In this document: in pieces, positions 54,777 to 64,000 of the stretch
How positions within the stretch are numbered: the stretch's first letter is position 1
How the letters are laid out: every line of letters begins with the position of its first letter
Assembly (NCBI GenBank): GCA_038131695.1
Contig: JAYPQA010000022.1
Coordinates: 1 to 64,000 of the forward strand
DNA: 64,000 bases
Source of the DNA: JADHLK01 sp038131695
GTDB taxonomy: Bacteria > Pseudomonadota > Alphaproteobacteria > Puniceispirillales > Puniceispirillaceae
Direction: 5' to 3'
Position numbers and translations under genes: made by a program
The notes under the pieces: model-generated
Seen by the model: only the letters and a program-made list of their open reading frames with translations
The model's database searches: none
What the model was told of the DNA's origin: nothing

Positions 54777-56207
54777 CTATTTCAGTATCTTGCCCGGATT
54801 GAGCAGGTTTTTCGGATCCAGCAGCTGCTTGATTTGCTGCATCAGATGCAAGGCCACCGGGTCCTTGGTGGCAGCCAGCCGCGCCGCCTTGCTGACACCG
54901 ATACCATGTTCAGCGCTGATAGAGCCGTTGAATTTTTGCAAGCTTTCATAGACCGCTTCTACCAGCGCGGGCCGTTTCTGTTCCCAGGCCGGATCGCCGC
55001 CCGCCTTTTCATAAAGGTTGAAATGCAGATTGCCGTCTCCCATATGGCCAAAGCCGCAAATACGGGTGGTCTCGCAAATGGCCCGCACCCGCGCGCTGGC
55101 ATCCTGATAAAAACTGTCCAGATCAGCCACCCGCACCGAAATATCGCTATTGACCGGGTTCTGCACCTTGTTCGAGACTTCCGGGGCCACTTCCCGGATG
55201 TCCCAGAGCCTCTGGCGTTGGGTTTCATTGGCGGCGAGGGTGGCATCTGTGATCAGCCCGTCCTCAAACGCCTCTGCCAGAAACGCCTCCATCAGCCGGT
55301 TCATCGGTGTCGCCCCGTCAGCTCCGGCCTCTGCGAGGCTGGCATCAGAGCTGGCAATCTCCATCAACAGGATAAAGGGATGTGTTTGTGCCAGCGGCCT
55401 ATGGGTTTGCGGAAAATGCTCCAGCACCGCATCCAGCAGCACGGCGGGCAATATTTCAAAGGCTTCGACCTGATCACCAGATTTTGCCTGCAGGCGGCTG
55501 AGCAGGGTTACCCCATCGGCCACCGAGCGCACCCCGGCCAGCGCGGTGGCCCGCGCTTTTGGCAGGGAAAACAGCTTCAGCGAGGCTGCAGTGATGATCC
55601 CCAGCGTGCCCTCTGCCCCGATAAACAGATTTTTCAAATCATAGCCGGTATTATCCTTGCGCAGCGGGCTCAGCAAATTCATCACCTGCCCATCTGCCAG
55701 CACCACCTCAAGCCCCAAGCAGAGATCGCGCGCATTGCCATAGCGCAGGACATTCAGCCCGCCTGCATTGGTGGACAGGTTGCCGCCAATCGAACAGCTG
55801 CCCCTGGCCGCCAGATTGAGCGGGAAATAAAGGTCTTCGGCTTCAGCTGCCTTATGCAAATCCTCCAGCACACAGCCCGCCTCTGCGACCATCGATCTGT
55901 TTTCCGTGGACAGATCGCGGATTTTGTTCATCTTGCGCAAGGAAAGCAGCAGCGAGGCCCCGCTCTTGTCCGGGATGCCGCCGCCTACCAGCCCGGTATT
56001 GCCGCCTTGCGGGACAATCACCTGATCATGGGCCTGGGCCCAGCTGAGCAGCTGGCTGACCTGTTCGGTTGAGCGCGGCGTAATCACCGCCTGCGCCTTG
56101 CCCTGATAGACAGTGCGCCAATCTATCAGATAGGGCTGCATATCGGTATCGCTGGCAAGGATATTTTCTGATCCCAGCAGGCTGGCAATCTGGTCAAGGG
56201 CGGACAT
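54777..56207 (-). CDS. FAD-linked 2-hydroxy acid dehydrogenase (GlcD/D2HGDH type)
   Basis: Flavoprotein that oxidises a D-2-hydroxy acid. The 476 aa protein has a PCMH-type FAD domain with VIVPQGGNTGLVGGGIPD, SLRKMNKIRDLS and LAARGSCSIGGNLSTNAGGLNVLRYGN. Its FAD-oxidase C-terminal domain contains CGFGHMGDGNLHFNLY (metal-binding His pair) and the signature SISAEHGIGVSKA. It most resembles D-2-hydroxyglutarate or D-lactate dehydrogenases, and the substrate is not decided. Intact, sitting between DUF924 and Sua5 on the minus strand. Confidence 0.92.
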   Translation of the reverse strand: MSALDQIASLLGSENILASDTDMQPYLIDWRTVYQGKAQAVITPRSTEQVSQLLSWAQAHDQVIVPQGGNTGLVGGGIPDKSGASLLLSLRKMNKIRDLSTENRSMVAEAGCVLEDLHKAAEAEDLYFPLNLAARGSCSIGGNLSTNAGGLNVLRYGNARDLCLGLEVVLADGQVMNLLSPLRKDNTGYDLKNLFIGAEGTLGIITAASLKLFSLPKARATALAGVRSVADGVTLLSRLQAKSGDQVEAFEILPAVLLDAVLEHFPQTHRPLAQTHPFILLMEIASSDASLAEAGADGATPMNRLMEAFLAEAFEDGLITDATLAANETQRQRLWDIREVAPEVSNKVQNPVNSDISVRVADLDSFYQDASARVRAICETTRICGFGHMGDGNLHFNLYEKAGGDPAWEQKRPALVEAVYESLQKFNGSISAEHGIGVSKAARLAATKDPVALHLMQQIKQLLDPKNLLNPGKILK

Positions 56208-56273
56208 CAGGCGGTTTCTCCGGCAAAGGGTGAAGGACCTTGTCTGGTTAATTTATGCTGCTTTGCAGAAAAC

Positions 56274-57269
56274 TCAAGCCTTTGGCGCGGCGGCCCGCTG
56301 CAGCCGGTCATTGATCGCCGCACCCAGCCCGTCTTGCGGGATCGGGGTGATGGCAATCCCCTCACAATCTGCCGTATCTGCTGCGTGCAACAGGTCAAAC
56401 AGCCGCGCCGCCGCTTCTGTCAGATCGCCGCTCTCGGACAGGTTGGCATCACAGTCCGGAGCCAGCTTTCCAAAGCCGATCAGCCATTCCCCTGGCTGGC
56501 GGGTGCGGGCATTGAGCCGCAGCGGCTTTGCCGGTGCATAATGGCTGGCCAGCTGGCCGGGGGCAAGCGGCTGGTCTGGCTCTGTCTGGCCAGCCGGGGG
56601 CCGGGGTGATGGCAAAGGCGGCATCCCCAAATCAGCCAGCATTTCTGCGGTAACCGGCCCCGGGCGCAGGATCAGCGGCCGGTCGCTGCGGGCATCAATT
56701 ATCGTTGATTCCAGACCCTTTTCACATGGCCCGCCATCCAGTATCAGCCGCAACGCGCCCCCCAGCCCGGCGGCAACATGGCTGGCCGTGCTGGGGCTGA
56801 GCTGGCCGCTGGGATTGGCGGACGGGGCAACAATCGGGGCACCGGTCCGGGCCAGCAGCTGGCGGGCCAGCACATTGGCTGGCACCCGCAAGGCGATACT
56901 GTCCAGCCCGGCGGTTGCCAGCTGGCTGACCGGGCAAGCGGCCTGTTTTTCCAGCACCAGCGTCAGCGGCCCGGGCCAGAAAGCGTCTGCCAGCCTTTCT
57001 GCCAGCCTTGTCGGCTTGCCCAGCTGGAAAGCCGCCCCGGCATCGGCAATATGGGCGATCAGCGGGTTAAAGGCTGGCCGACCCTTCATCTGATAAAGCC
57101 GGGCAACGGCGCGGCTGTCGCTGGCCAGCGCCCCCAGCCCATAAACCGTCTCTGTCGGAAAGGCGATCAGCTCACCGCCGCGCAACAGCTCGGCTGCGTC
57201 GGCCAGCATGGCCTGATCGGCTGGCTGGCTGGCATCGGGGGACAGTTTTTTTATCTCAGTGGCAATCAT
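56274..57269 (-). CDS. threonylcarbamoyl-AMP synthase (Sua5, long form)
   Basis: Makes threonylcarbamoyl-AMP for the t6A37 modification of ANN-decoding tRNAs. The 331 aa protein has the YrdC domain (about 10-215): IAFPTETVYGLGALASD, QMKGRPAFNPLIAH (K-R substrate motif), APIVAPSANPSGQLSPS, and STIIDARSDRPLILRPGPV. A linker containing PGQLASHYAPAKPLRL leads to the C-terminal Sua5 domain. The long Sua5 form with a second domain is common in alphaproteobacteria. MiaA at 33.9 kb modifies the same tRNA position in UNN-decoding tRNAs. Confidence 0.95.
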   Translation of the reverse strand: MIATEIKKLSPDASQPADQAMLADAAELLRGGELIAFPTETVYGLGALASDSRAVARLYQMKGRPAFNPLIAHIADAGAAFQLGKPTRLAERLADAFWPGPLTLVLEKQAACPVSQLATAGLDSIALRVPANVLARQLLARTGAPIVAPSANPSGQLSPSTASHVAAGLGGALRLILDGGPCEKGLESTIIDARSDRPLILRPGPVTAEMLADLGMPPLPSPRPPAGQTEPDQPLAPGQLASHYAPAKPLRLNARTRQPGEWLIGFGKLAPDCDANLSESGDLTEAAARLFDLLHAADTADCEGIAITPIPQDGLGAAINDRLQRAAAPKA

Positions 57270-57355
57270 GGGCGGAGGTCATCTGGAGATAAGCTGGCAA
57301 AAGCGGGCATGGTTTTGGCTGTATAGAACGGCGCGCCCATGCTATGCAATGGGTT

Positions 57356-57994
57356 ATGTGTGGCCGCTTTACACTCACTAGCACAAATGAGGCGCTGATG
57401 CAGCGTTTTGGTGTCGCGCTCGAAGGGGGGCCGGGGCCGCGCTATAATATCGCGCCCGGCCAGCAAACAATCATCATCACAGCCAGGCCGCAAAGACAGG
57501 CCAGCCTGGCCCGCTTTGGCTTGGATGGGCCGCAAGGCAAAATGCTGATCAATGCCCGCTCCGAGACGGTAGCTGAAAAACCCACCTTTCGCGCGGCCTT
57601 TGCGGCAAGCCGCTGCATGATCCCGGCCAGCGGCTGGTTTGAATGGCAGGAAAAACGCCCCTGGTATATCAGCTTGCAGGATCAGCGGGTGATGGGGCTG
57701 GCGGGGCTGCTCTTTGCGGATCACAAGGGCGGTGAACAGTTCGTCATTGTAACCACGGCGGCAGATGGGCATCTGGCAGAATTGCATCATCGCACGCCGC
57801 TGGTTTTGCCGGCGGGCGGCTGGTCGGACTGGCTGTCCGGCCCGGCCGCTGCGGCCAGCCAGCTGCTGGCCAGCCCGCCAGCCCGCTATTTTGAAGCCTG
57901 GCCGGTCAGCCCTTCGGTTGGCAAGGTTGCCGATGACCATGCCGGTCTGATCGCACCGGTCAGCCAGGAAGAAACAGATTTATTTACCCGCTAG
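57356..57994 (+). CDS. SRAP-domain abasic-site shield (YedK/HMCES)
   Basis: Crosslinks to abasic sites in single-stranded DNA through a thiazolidine formed by its N-terminal Cys. From the ATG at 57356 the protein begins MCGRFT; Met removal exposes the catalytic Cys2. Other active-site residues line up: Asn66 in INARSET, Glu96 in ASGWFEW and His144 in HHRTPLVL, with NIAPGQQ supplying the DNA-binding loop. The length of 212 aa is normal. The ATG at 57344 would bury the Cys and is rejected. It converges on the AlkA gene, 21 bases away. Confidence 0.95.
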   Translation: MCGRFTLTSTNEALMQRFGVALEGGPGPRYNIAPGQQTIIITARPQRQASLARFGLDGPQGKMLINARSETVAEKPTFRAAFAASRCMIPASGWFEWQEKRPWYISLQDQRVMGLAGLLFADHKGGEQFVIVTTAADGHLAELHHRTPLVLPAGGWSDWLSGPAAAASQLLASPPARYFEAWPVSPSVGKVADDHAGLIAPVSQEETDLFTR

Positions 57995-58015
57995 GCAAGG
58001 CGGGTGGGCCAGAGA

Positions 58016-58648
58016 TCAAACCGGGGCCCCCTGCCGCTTTTTGGCCGCATAAATATGCCAGAGCATCAGCGCGCCCGCCCCGCGCACCGGCCGCCAGGCT
58101 TCTGCCAGCGCGTCCATTTGATCCGGCCCGGGCCGGCTATTCAGCTGTTTTAGCAGGCGCATCCCCTCTTGCAGGGCCAGATCATTGCCCGGCCAGGCAT
58201 CAAAATCAGCCAGCGCAAAGAGCCGGTAATTATCAGCTGTCCAATTGCCAATTCCCCGATAGTGCGTCAGCCGGGCCTGCACCTCGGCGCCCGGCATCTG
58301 GCCCAGCTGGGCAAAATCCAGCTGGCCGGACTGGCAAGCCTTGGCCAGATCAATCAGATATTCAGCCTTGCGCCGGGAAATGCCCAGCCCCAGCAATTCA
58401 TCAGGCTGGCGGCTGGACAAGGCCGCTGCCCCGGTCCAGCTGGCGGCCTCCAGGCGCTGCCAGAGCGTTTCGGCCACCGCCCGTGATATTTGCTGGCCCA
58501 GAATAATGCGCGCCAGCGCGCTGTAGCCCGGCTCTATCATCCGGTCTGGCGGATCCCCGAAAGCGGTGCGGGCCGCGGCAATGTCCGGGTCCAGACTGGC
58601 CAGCCTGTCCAGGGCGGCGCTCAAATGATGGTCAAAAAATCCCTGCAT
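58016..58648 (-). CDS. DNA-3-methyladenine glycosylase II (AlkA-like, HhH-GPD)
   Basis: Excises alkylated bases, leaving abasic sites. The 210 aa protein from the ATG at 58648 lacks the AlkA N-terminal domain. It contains the HhH-GPD core: SALARIILGQQISRAVAETLWQRLE, LLGLGISRRKAEYLIDLA, and the helix-hairpin-helix HYRGIGNWTADNYRLFALADFDAWPGNDLAL, with the catalytic Asp in GNDLAL. No [4Fe-4S] cysteines are present. In-frame sequence upstream to 58777 has poor coding character. The abasic-site binder gene lies tail-to-tail with it, a sensible functional neighbour. Confidence 0.93.
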   Translation of the reverse strand: MQGFFDHHLSAALDRLASLDPDIAAARTAFGDPPDRMIEPGYSALARIILGQQISRAVAETLWQRLEAASWTGAAALSSRQPDELLGLGISRRKAEYLIDLAKACQSGQLDFAQLGQMPGAEVQARLTHYRGIGNWTADNYRLFALADFDAWPGNDLALQEGMRLLKQLNSRPGPDQMDALAEAWRPVRGAGALMLWHIYAAKKRQGAPV

Positions 58649-58761
58649 ATTCCTGCCTGTTCCTGCTTGTGCGGGCGATAAAAGGGCATTGGCACAATTC
58701 GTAACTTGCCCTGCCAATCCTAGACCGGTAAATCTGTAACAAACAAGCAAGGATGGCAGAT

Positions 58762-59451
58762 ATGAATAAAATTTCACATATTCCGGTTTGGGACTTGCCC
58801 TTGCGGGTTTTTCACTGGCTGTTCATGGCGGCCATTATCGGGGCGATCATTTCCGGCAAGGCTGAGCAGCTCTGGCTGCATGAACGCTTCGGCATGGCGG
58901 TGATGGGGCTGGTTGGGTTTCGCCTCATCTGGGGATTTATTGGCGGGCGCACCGCGCGATTTGCCCATTTCATCAAGGGCCCGCGCCGGGTTTTGGCGGT
59001 TCTGGGGGCGATGATTGCGCGCCGCCCGGACAGCCATATTGGCCATTCTGCGCTGGGAGGCTGGGCGGTGCTGGCCCTGCTGCTGATACCGCTCTGGATG
59101 GCGCTGACCGGCTCGTTCTCAACAGACGGGATTTTATATGACGGGCCGTTTGCCCATTTGCTGCCCGGTCGGGGCAAGCTGTTTTCCGAGCTGCATGAAG
59201 GCGGCGAGCCGTTGCTGTTTTTGATCATTTTCCTGCATCTTGTGGCGCTGGCCGTCTATTGGTTCTGGCTGCGGAAAAATTTGATCACACCGATGGTCAC
59301 AGGCAATCGGCCAGCAGAGCCGCAGGCTGGCCAGCCGGGTGAGGCGGGCTCCGGCCTGTCTGCCGGGCGCCAGCTTTTCGGGCTGGGGCTGCTGGCTGTG
59401 TGTCTGGCGCTGGGCCAGTGGGCGGTTGCCCTCAAGCCCAGTTTATTCTGA
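58762..59451 (+). CDS. cytochrome b561-family diheme membrane protein
   Basis: Inner-membrane b-type cytochrome that moves electrons between the quinone pool and a soluble partner. The 229 aa protein has four to five membrane segments, with His residues placed as haem ligands: PLRVFHWLFMAAIIGAI (first helix), LHERFGMAVMGLVGFRLIWGF, HSALGGWAVLALLLIPLWM and LHLVALAVYWFWL. The start at 58762 lies eight bases after AAGGA, better than the ATG at 58753. It converges with the cytochrome c' gene, which is its likely partner. Confidence 0.93.
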   Translation: MNKISHIPVWDLPLRVFHWLFMAAIIGAIISGKAEQLWLHERFGMAVMGLVGFRLIWGFIGGRTARFAHFIKGPRRVLAVLGAMIARRPDSHIGHSALGGWAVLALLLIPLWMALTGSFSTDGILYDGPFAHLLPGRGKLFSELHEGGEPLLFLIIFLHLVALAVYWFWLRKNLITPMVTGNRPAEPQAGQPGEAGSGLSAGRQLFGLGLLAVCLALGQWAVALKPSLF

Positions 59452-59472
59452 TTGGACTTGTTCTGATTGGGC

Positions 59473-59883
59473 CTAGTTTTTATAGGCGAAATGACAGGAT
59501 TTGCAGCTGCCGCCCAGCGCCTGCAAGGCTGCGCCGATCTCTGCCTTTTGGCCTGCATCAGCCAGATCGGCAATCCGCAGCGCGGCGGCCTTGTTGGCAG
59601 CGGCCTTGGCCTTGAAATCATCAAAATTCTGCCAGATGGCCGGGCTGGCCCCGCGGCTGTCACTGCCCGCCGGGAAATAGTCAGCCATCTTGTCAGCCCA
59701 GCTGGCAATCTGGCGGGCATTTTTGGCAATCCCGGCCATATCACCGGCCCCGATCAGGCTGGCAATGGCGCGCATAGCCTGATTATTGGCCTTGAAATTG
59801 GCTTGCCGTTCCTCTATCGGGCCCGCCTGTGCAGCTGACAGGGTAAAGGCGAGGGACAGGAAAAAAAGGGCTGGCAGGCGCAT
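59473..59883 (-). CDS. cytochrome c' family periplasmic haem protein
   Basis: A 136 aa protein with a signal peptide (residues 1-20, ending SAAQA), a four-helix-bundle-type sequence and a single C-terminal haem attachment motif CKSCH at 127-131. This is the class II cytochrome c layout, in which the fifth ligand His is in the motif and the sixth site is open. Such proteins bind NO or serve as electron carriers next to cytochrome b561. Its maturation requires the ccm genes seen at 12-16.6 kb. Confidence 0.94.
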   Translation of the reverse strand: MRLPALFFLSLAFTLSAAQAGPIEERQANFKANNQAMRAIASLIGAGDMAGIAKNARQIASWADKMADYFPAGSDSRGASPAIWQNFDDFKAKAAANKAAALRIADLADAGQKAEIGAALQALGGSCKSCHFAYKN

Positions 59884-60028
59884 CGGACTCTCCGCATAAA
59901 AAGGGTGTGTGCTATAACAACTCTTTTCCTTATAGCCTCCTGCTCCTATACTGGATCAATCCGCTGGCTGTCGGCAAGTCACAAAAATAGCCGGTGCGGG
60001 CCAGGTCAATCGCAAAAAAGGTATCGCA

Positions 60029-60958
60029 ATGCCATCAAATCTGATTGGTGCCGGACTCACCCTGATAACGGTTGCTTTTGGCCTGTGCACCGGAATTCTG
60101 GTCAAGCTTCTGGGTGACAGCGTGCCGCTGCTGACCGTTTTGTTTTTCCGTTTCTGGCTCTCGCTGCCCTTGCTTTTTCTGGGGGCCTGGATGTTGCGCG
60201 GGCGGGATATGCTCAAAGTCACGGCTCGCCAGCGGATGCTGGTGCGGATCATTATCGGTTTTACCACGATGCTGTGCTGGTTCAGCGCGGTGCGGGCCAT
60301 CCCGCTGGGTGAGGCGACGGCCCTGTTCAACAGCTCTATTCTGTTTGTGACCATTCTCTCGCCGCTGATGCTGGGAGAGAAGGTAGGCCCCTACCGGCTG
60401 GGCGCGGTGCTGGCAGGGTTGGCCGGAGTCTGGATGATTTCGGCTCCGGGCGGGGTGGCCTGGCAGATGGGCAGCCTGTTTGCGCTGGCCGGGGCGGTAA
60501 CCGGCGCGTTCCTGTCTGTAACGCTGCGCCGTCTGGGCCAGAGTGAGTCACCGGCGACGGTTGCCTGCTGGTATAATTTTGGCGGCTCGCTGATCGTGCT
60601 GGCCGCTCTGGCGGTGATGCCCCAGGGCTGGGGGACACCGGCAGATACGCGCGAATGGCTGCTGCTGATAGGGTTGGGGATTGTTGGCTCGCTGCTGCAA
60701 TTTACCCATACCGCCTCTTATCGCTATGGGGAGGCGGTCATCGTGGCCAGCCTGCGCCATATGCAGATGCCGCTGGCCGCCTTGGTGGGCTGGCTGGCCT
60801 TTTCCGAGACGCTGGAAGGCCATGAGCTGGCAGGCGGGGCGCTGGTTCTGGCCGCTTCCTGGTTCATTGTCTGGCGGGAATTCCAGCTTTATCGCCAGCG
60901 AAGATTGCAAAAGCAGGCAGGCCCGGCTATGTCAATGCGTCAGGATTCAGAGAATTAG
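60029..60958 (+). CDS. EamA/DMT family transporter
   Basis: A second drug/metabolite transporter, 309 aa with ten predicted membrane helices in two EamA repeats. Characteristic segments are TVLFFRFWLSLPLLFLGAWML, FSAVRAIPLGEATALFNSSILFVTILSPLMLGEKV, and in the second half YRYGEAVIVASLRHMQMPLAALVGWLAFSE. A C-terminal basic tail is present. Resembles the RarD/S-adenosylmethionine-uptake-like branch, but the substrate cannot be assigned. It lies 40 bases upstream of an orphan gene on the same strand. Confidence 0.88.
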   Translation: MPSNLIGAGLTLITVAFGLCTGILVKLLGDSVPLLTVLFFRFWLSLPLLFLGAWMLRGRDMLKVTARQRMLVRIIIGFTTMLCWFSAVRAIPLGEATALFNSSILFVTILSPLMLGEKVGPYRLGAVLAGLAGVWMISAPGGVAWQMGSLFALAGAVTGAFLSVTLRRLGQSESPATVACWYNFGGSLIVLAALAVMPQGWGTPADTREWLLLIGLGIVGSLLQFTHTASYRYGEAVIVASLRHMQMPLAALVGWLAFSETLEGHELAGGALVLAASWFIVWREFQLYRQRRLQKQAGPAMSMRQDSEN

Positions 60959-60997
60959 CCAGACGACCCGCCAAAGGGCAAGCAGAAAGGAAGCATC

Positions 60998-61488
60998 ATG
61001 TCCGGGACAATCTTGCGTGTGATGGGCGAGAGCGATATTTACCAATTTGCCCTCAATCAGGCTGAACCGCCCAGGGCAAAAGACAGCCTGGCAGATAAGC
61101 GAGACCGGCTGAACCGGGCCGGGCATTTGCTGGATGGGGAACGGATGGCCGATTGGCAGCCAGCTGATGAGGCTCTGGTAGAGCGGGCGGCGGCAGAATT
61201 GCTGGCCGGGGCCAGCCTGCCGGATAACAGCCTGACGCTGATTTTGCTGTTGCGGGAAAAATGGCCGGTGGGCAGCAAGGCGAAATACCGGCTGACCGCG
61301 GAGCGGGCCGGGGCGGATTGGACTTATCTGGAGATTGTCTGCGCGCCGGTGCCGCTTTCCGGGCTGGATGAGGAAGCGATTGCTGAGGCAGAAAGGCTGG
61401 CGCTGGCCAGCCAGATTGCCGGGCTGCGCCGCACCCGCAAGCGTTTTGCCGCCTCCAGTGCCTTGCACGGATTTTTGCAGCAGGTCAG

Positions 61489-61492
<4 letters not shown>
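60998..61492 (+). CDS. protein of unknown function (164 aa)
   Basis: I do not recognise this protein. It is soluble, acidic and Ala/Leu-rich, without a signal peptide or membrane helix. A central segment SLTLILLLREKWPVGSKAKYRL separates two helical parts. The C-terminus (RKRFAASSALHGFLQQVS) is basic. An AGGAAGC site precedes the ATG. It overlaps the convergent acetoacetyl-CoA synthetase by four bases and follows a DMT transporter, which says little about its function. Confidence 0.7.
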
Positions 61493-63438
<1,946 letters not shown>

Positions 63439-63550
63439 TATCTTCCACCTTTCGGGCAAGGACTTTCTGCATAACTGGTCAGGCGGGGCAATCTGGTCTT
63501 TTATAGGCTTTGAAGTCGTGTCAACCAGCCCCCCAAGTCTCGGAGGTAAA

Positions 63551-64000
63551 ATGCCGCAGCTTTCCGAACTTGTCAAAGCCGCAGGGGACATAATGCCCAC
63601 AGGGCGGGTCAGTTTTTGCCCGCCTGCCCGCTGGGTGTTTCAGCCTGCAACTTGTGATCTGTTGGTGCAGATAGAGCCGGGCGTTTCTGACGGGTTGCTG
63701 ATTTTGAATACAACGCTGGACCGCGATGGCAGCGGCCCGCTATTGGCCTCTTTTATGTCCACCCTGTTTATCGAGGAAAGCCATGCGACCAGCCCGTCCA
63801 GGCTGGGGGTTTGTTCCGGGTCCGTGTCGGTCACTTTCTTTATCTGCCGGTCAACAGCCGGGCTGCAGGCCGCCGGGTTTGTGCAGCTGCTGGAAAATTT
63901 TGTGCAGCTGGTCAGCTGGACTGCCGACAGTCTGGTTCCGCCTGCTGCGCCGCTGCCCTCAGCTGAGGAGCAGGCCAAACCGGCCGCACCGCGCCGCCCG
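63551..64000 (+). CDS. unrecognised protein, truncated by the window edge
   Basis: An open frame runs from the ATG at 63551 to the right edge without a stop (at least 150 codons). A near-ideal CGGAGGT ribosome binding site lies just upstream, which supports a real gene. The first 100 residues contain a beta-rich, hydrophobic pattern around DLLVQIEPGVSDGLLILNTTL and a serine-rich segment. The final part becomes Pro/Ala/Glu-rich, like a linker. I recognise no family. It is divergent from acetoacetyl-CoA synthetase; the two starts are about 110 bases apart. Confidence 0.65.
   Translation, partial: MPQLSELVKAAGDIMPTGRVSFCPPARWVFQPATCDLLVQIEPGVSDGLLILNTTLDRDGSGPLLASFMSTLFIEESHATSPSRLGVCSGSVSVTFFICRSTAGLQAAGFVQLLENFVQLVSWTADSLVPPAAPLPSAEEQAKPAAPRRP

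Overview
The window reads as a moderately GC-rich alphaproteobacterial chromosome carrying core housekeeping genes. Lineage evidence: a circularly permuted tmRNA, an alpha-type SspB, a CcmEFG-CcmHI cytochrome c maturation operon, a thyA-folA // hflK-hflC-degP block and an ilvB-ilvH-ilvC run. HldE, LptD, GlmU and a family 9 glycosyltransferase show a Gram-negative with heptose-containing LPS. A marine lineage such as SAR116 is possible but only a guess. There is no prophage, insertion sequence, CRISPR array, rRNA or tRNA that I could see.

Layout. 0-7.4 kb: beta-carbonic anhydrase, a small orphan, DUF952, and the chaperones htpG and clpB around an unrecognised membrane-anchored protein. 7.7-11.9 kb: a TPP-dependent enzyme overlapping a CaiB/BaiF CoA-transferase, then a predicted 10-TM metal exporter with a clear promoter. 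12.1-16.6 kb: ccmE-ccmF-ccmG-ccmHI on the minus strand. 16.7-25.4 kb: lldD-like oxidase, yciB, a flavodoxin-fold oxidoreductase, pterin dehydratase, DMT transporter, azlCD, pgk, msrA, rpmJ and class I fumarase. 25.4-28.9 kb: sspB, tmRNA, thyA, folA, mrp. 29.1-38.6 kb: hflK, hflC, degP, serB, miaA, ilvB, ilvH, ilvC. 38.7-45.6 kb: mreB-mreC-mreD-mrdA-rodA (rod shape and elongation) followed by sbmA. 45.6-54.2 kb: envelope precursors and LPS (hldE, glmU, glmS, LysE-type exporter, lptD, glycosyltransferase). 54.2-64 kb: DUF924, FAD oxidase, Sua5, an abasic-site SRAP protein next to an AlkA glycosylase, cytochrome b561 with cytochrome c', a DMT transporter, two orphans and acetoacetyl-CoA synthetase.

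Functional links. The tmRNA and SspB genes lie together: tmRNA tags stalled nascent proteins and SspB hands tagged proteins to ClpXP. HflKC and DegP add membrane and periplasmic quality control. ThyA and FolA form the dTMP cycle. IlvBHC carry out the first steps of branched-chain amino acid synthesis. MreBCD, PBP2 and RodA form the elongasome, and GlmS/GlmU upstream supply UDP-GlcNAc for wall and LPS.

The most striking general feature is damage. At least sixteen genes left of about 36.4 kb, including essential ones (htpG, ilvB, thyA, folA, miaA, mrp, rpmJ), are broken by one or more small indels, many in homopolymers. Almost everything right of 36.8 kb is intact. I interpret this as consensus sequencing error in part of the assembly rather than true pseudogenes, and I give the full reconstructed spans. 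No clearly undescribed system was found; the best leads are the TPP enzyme/CoA-transferase pair, the exporter with its operator-like promoter, and several orphan proteins.
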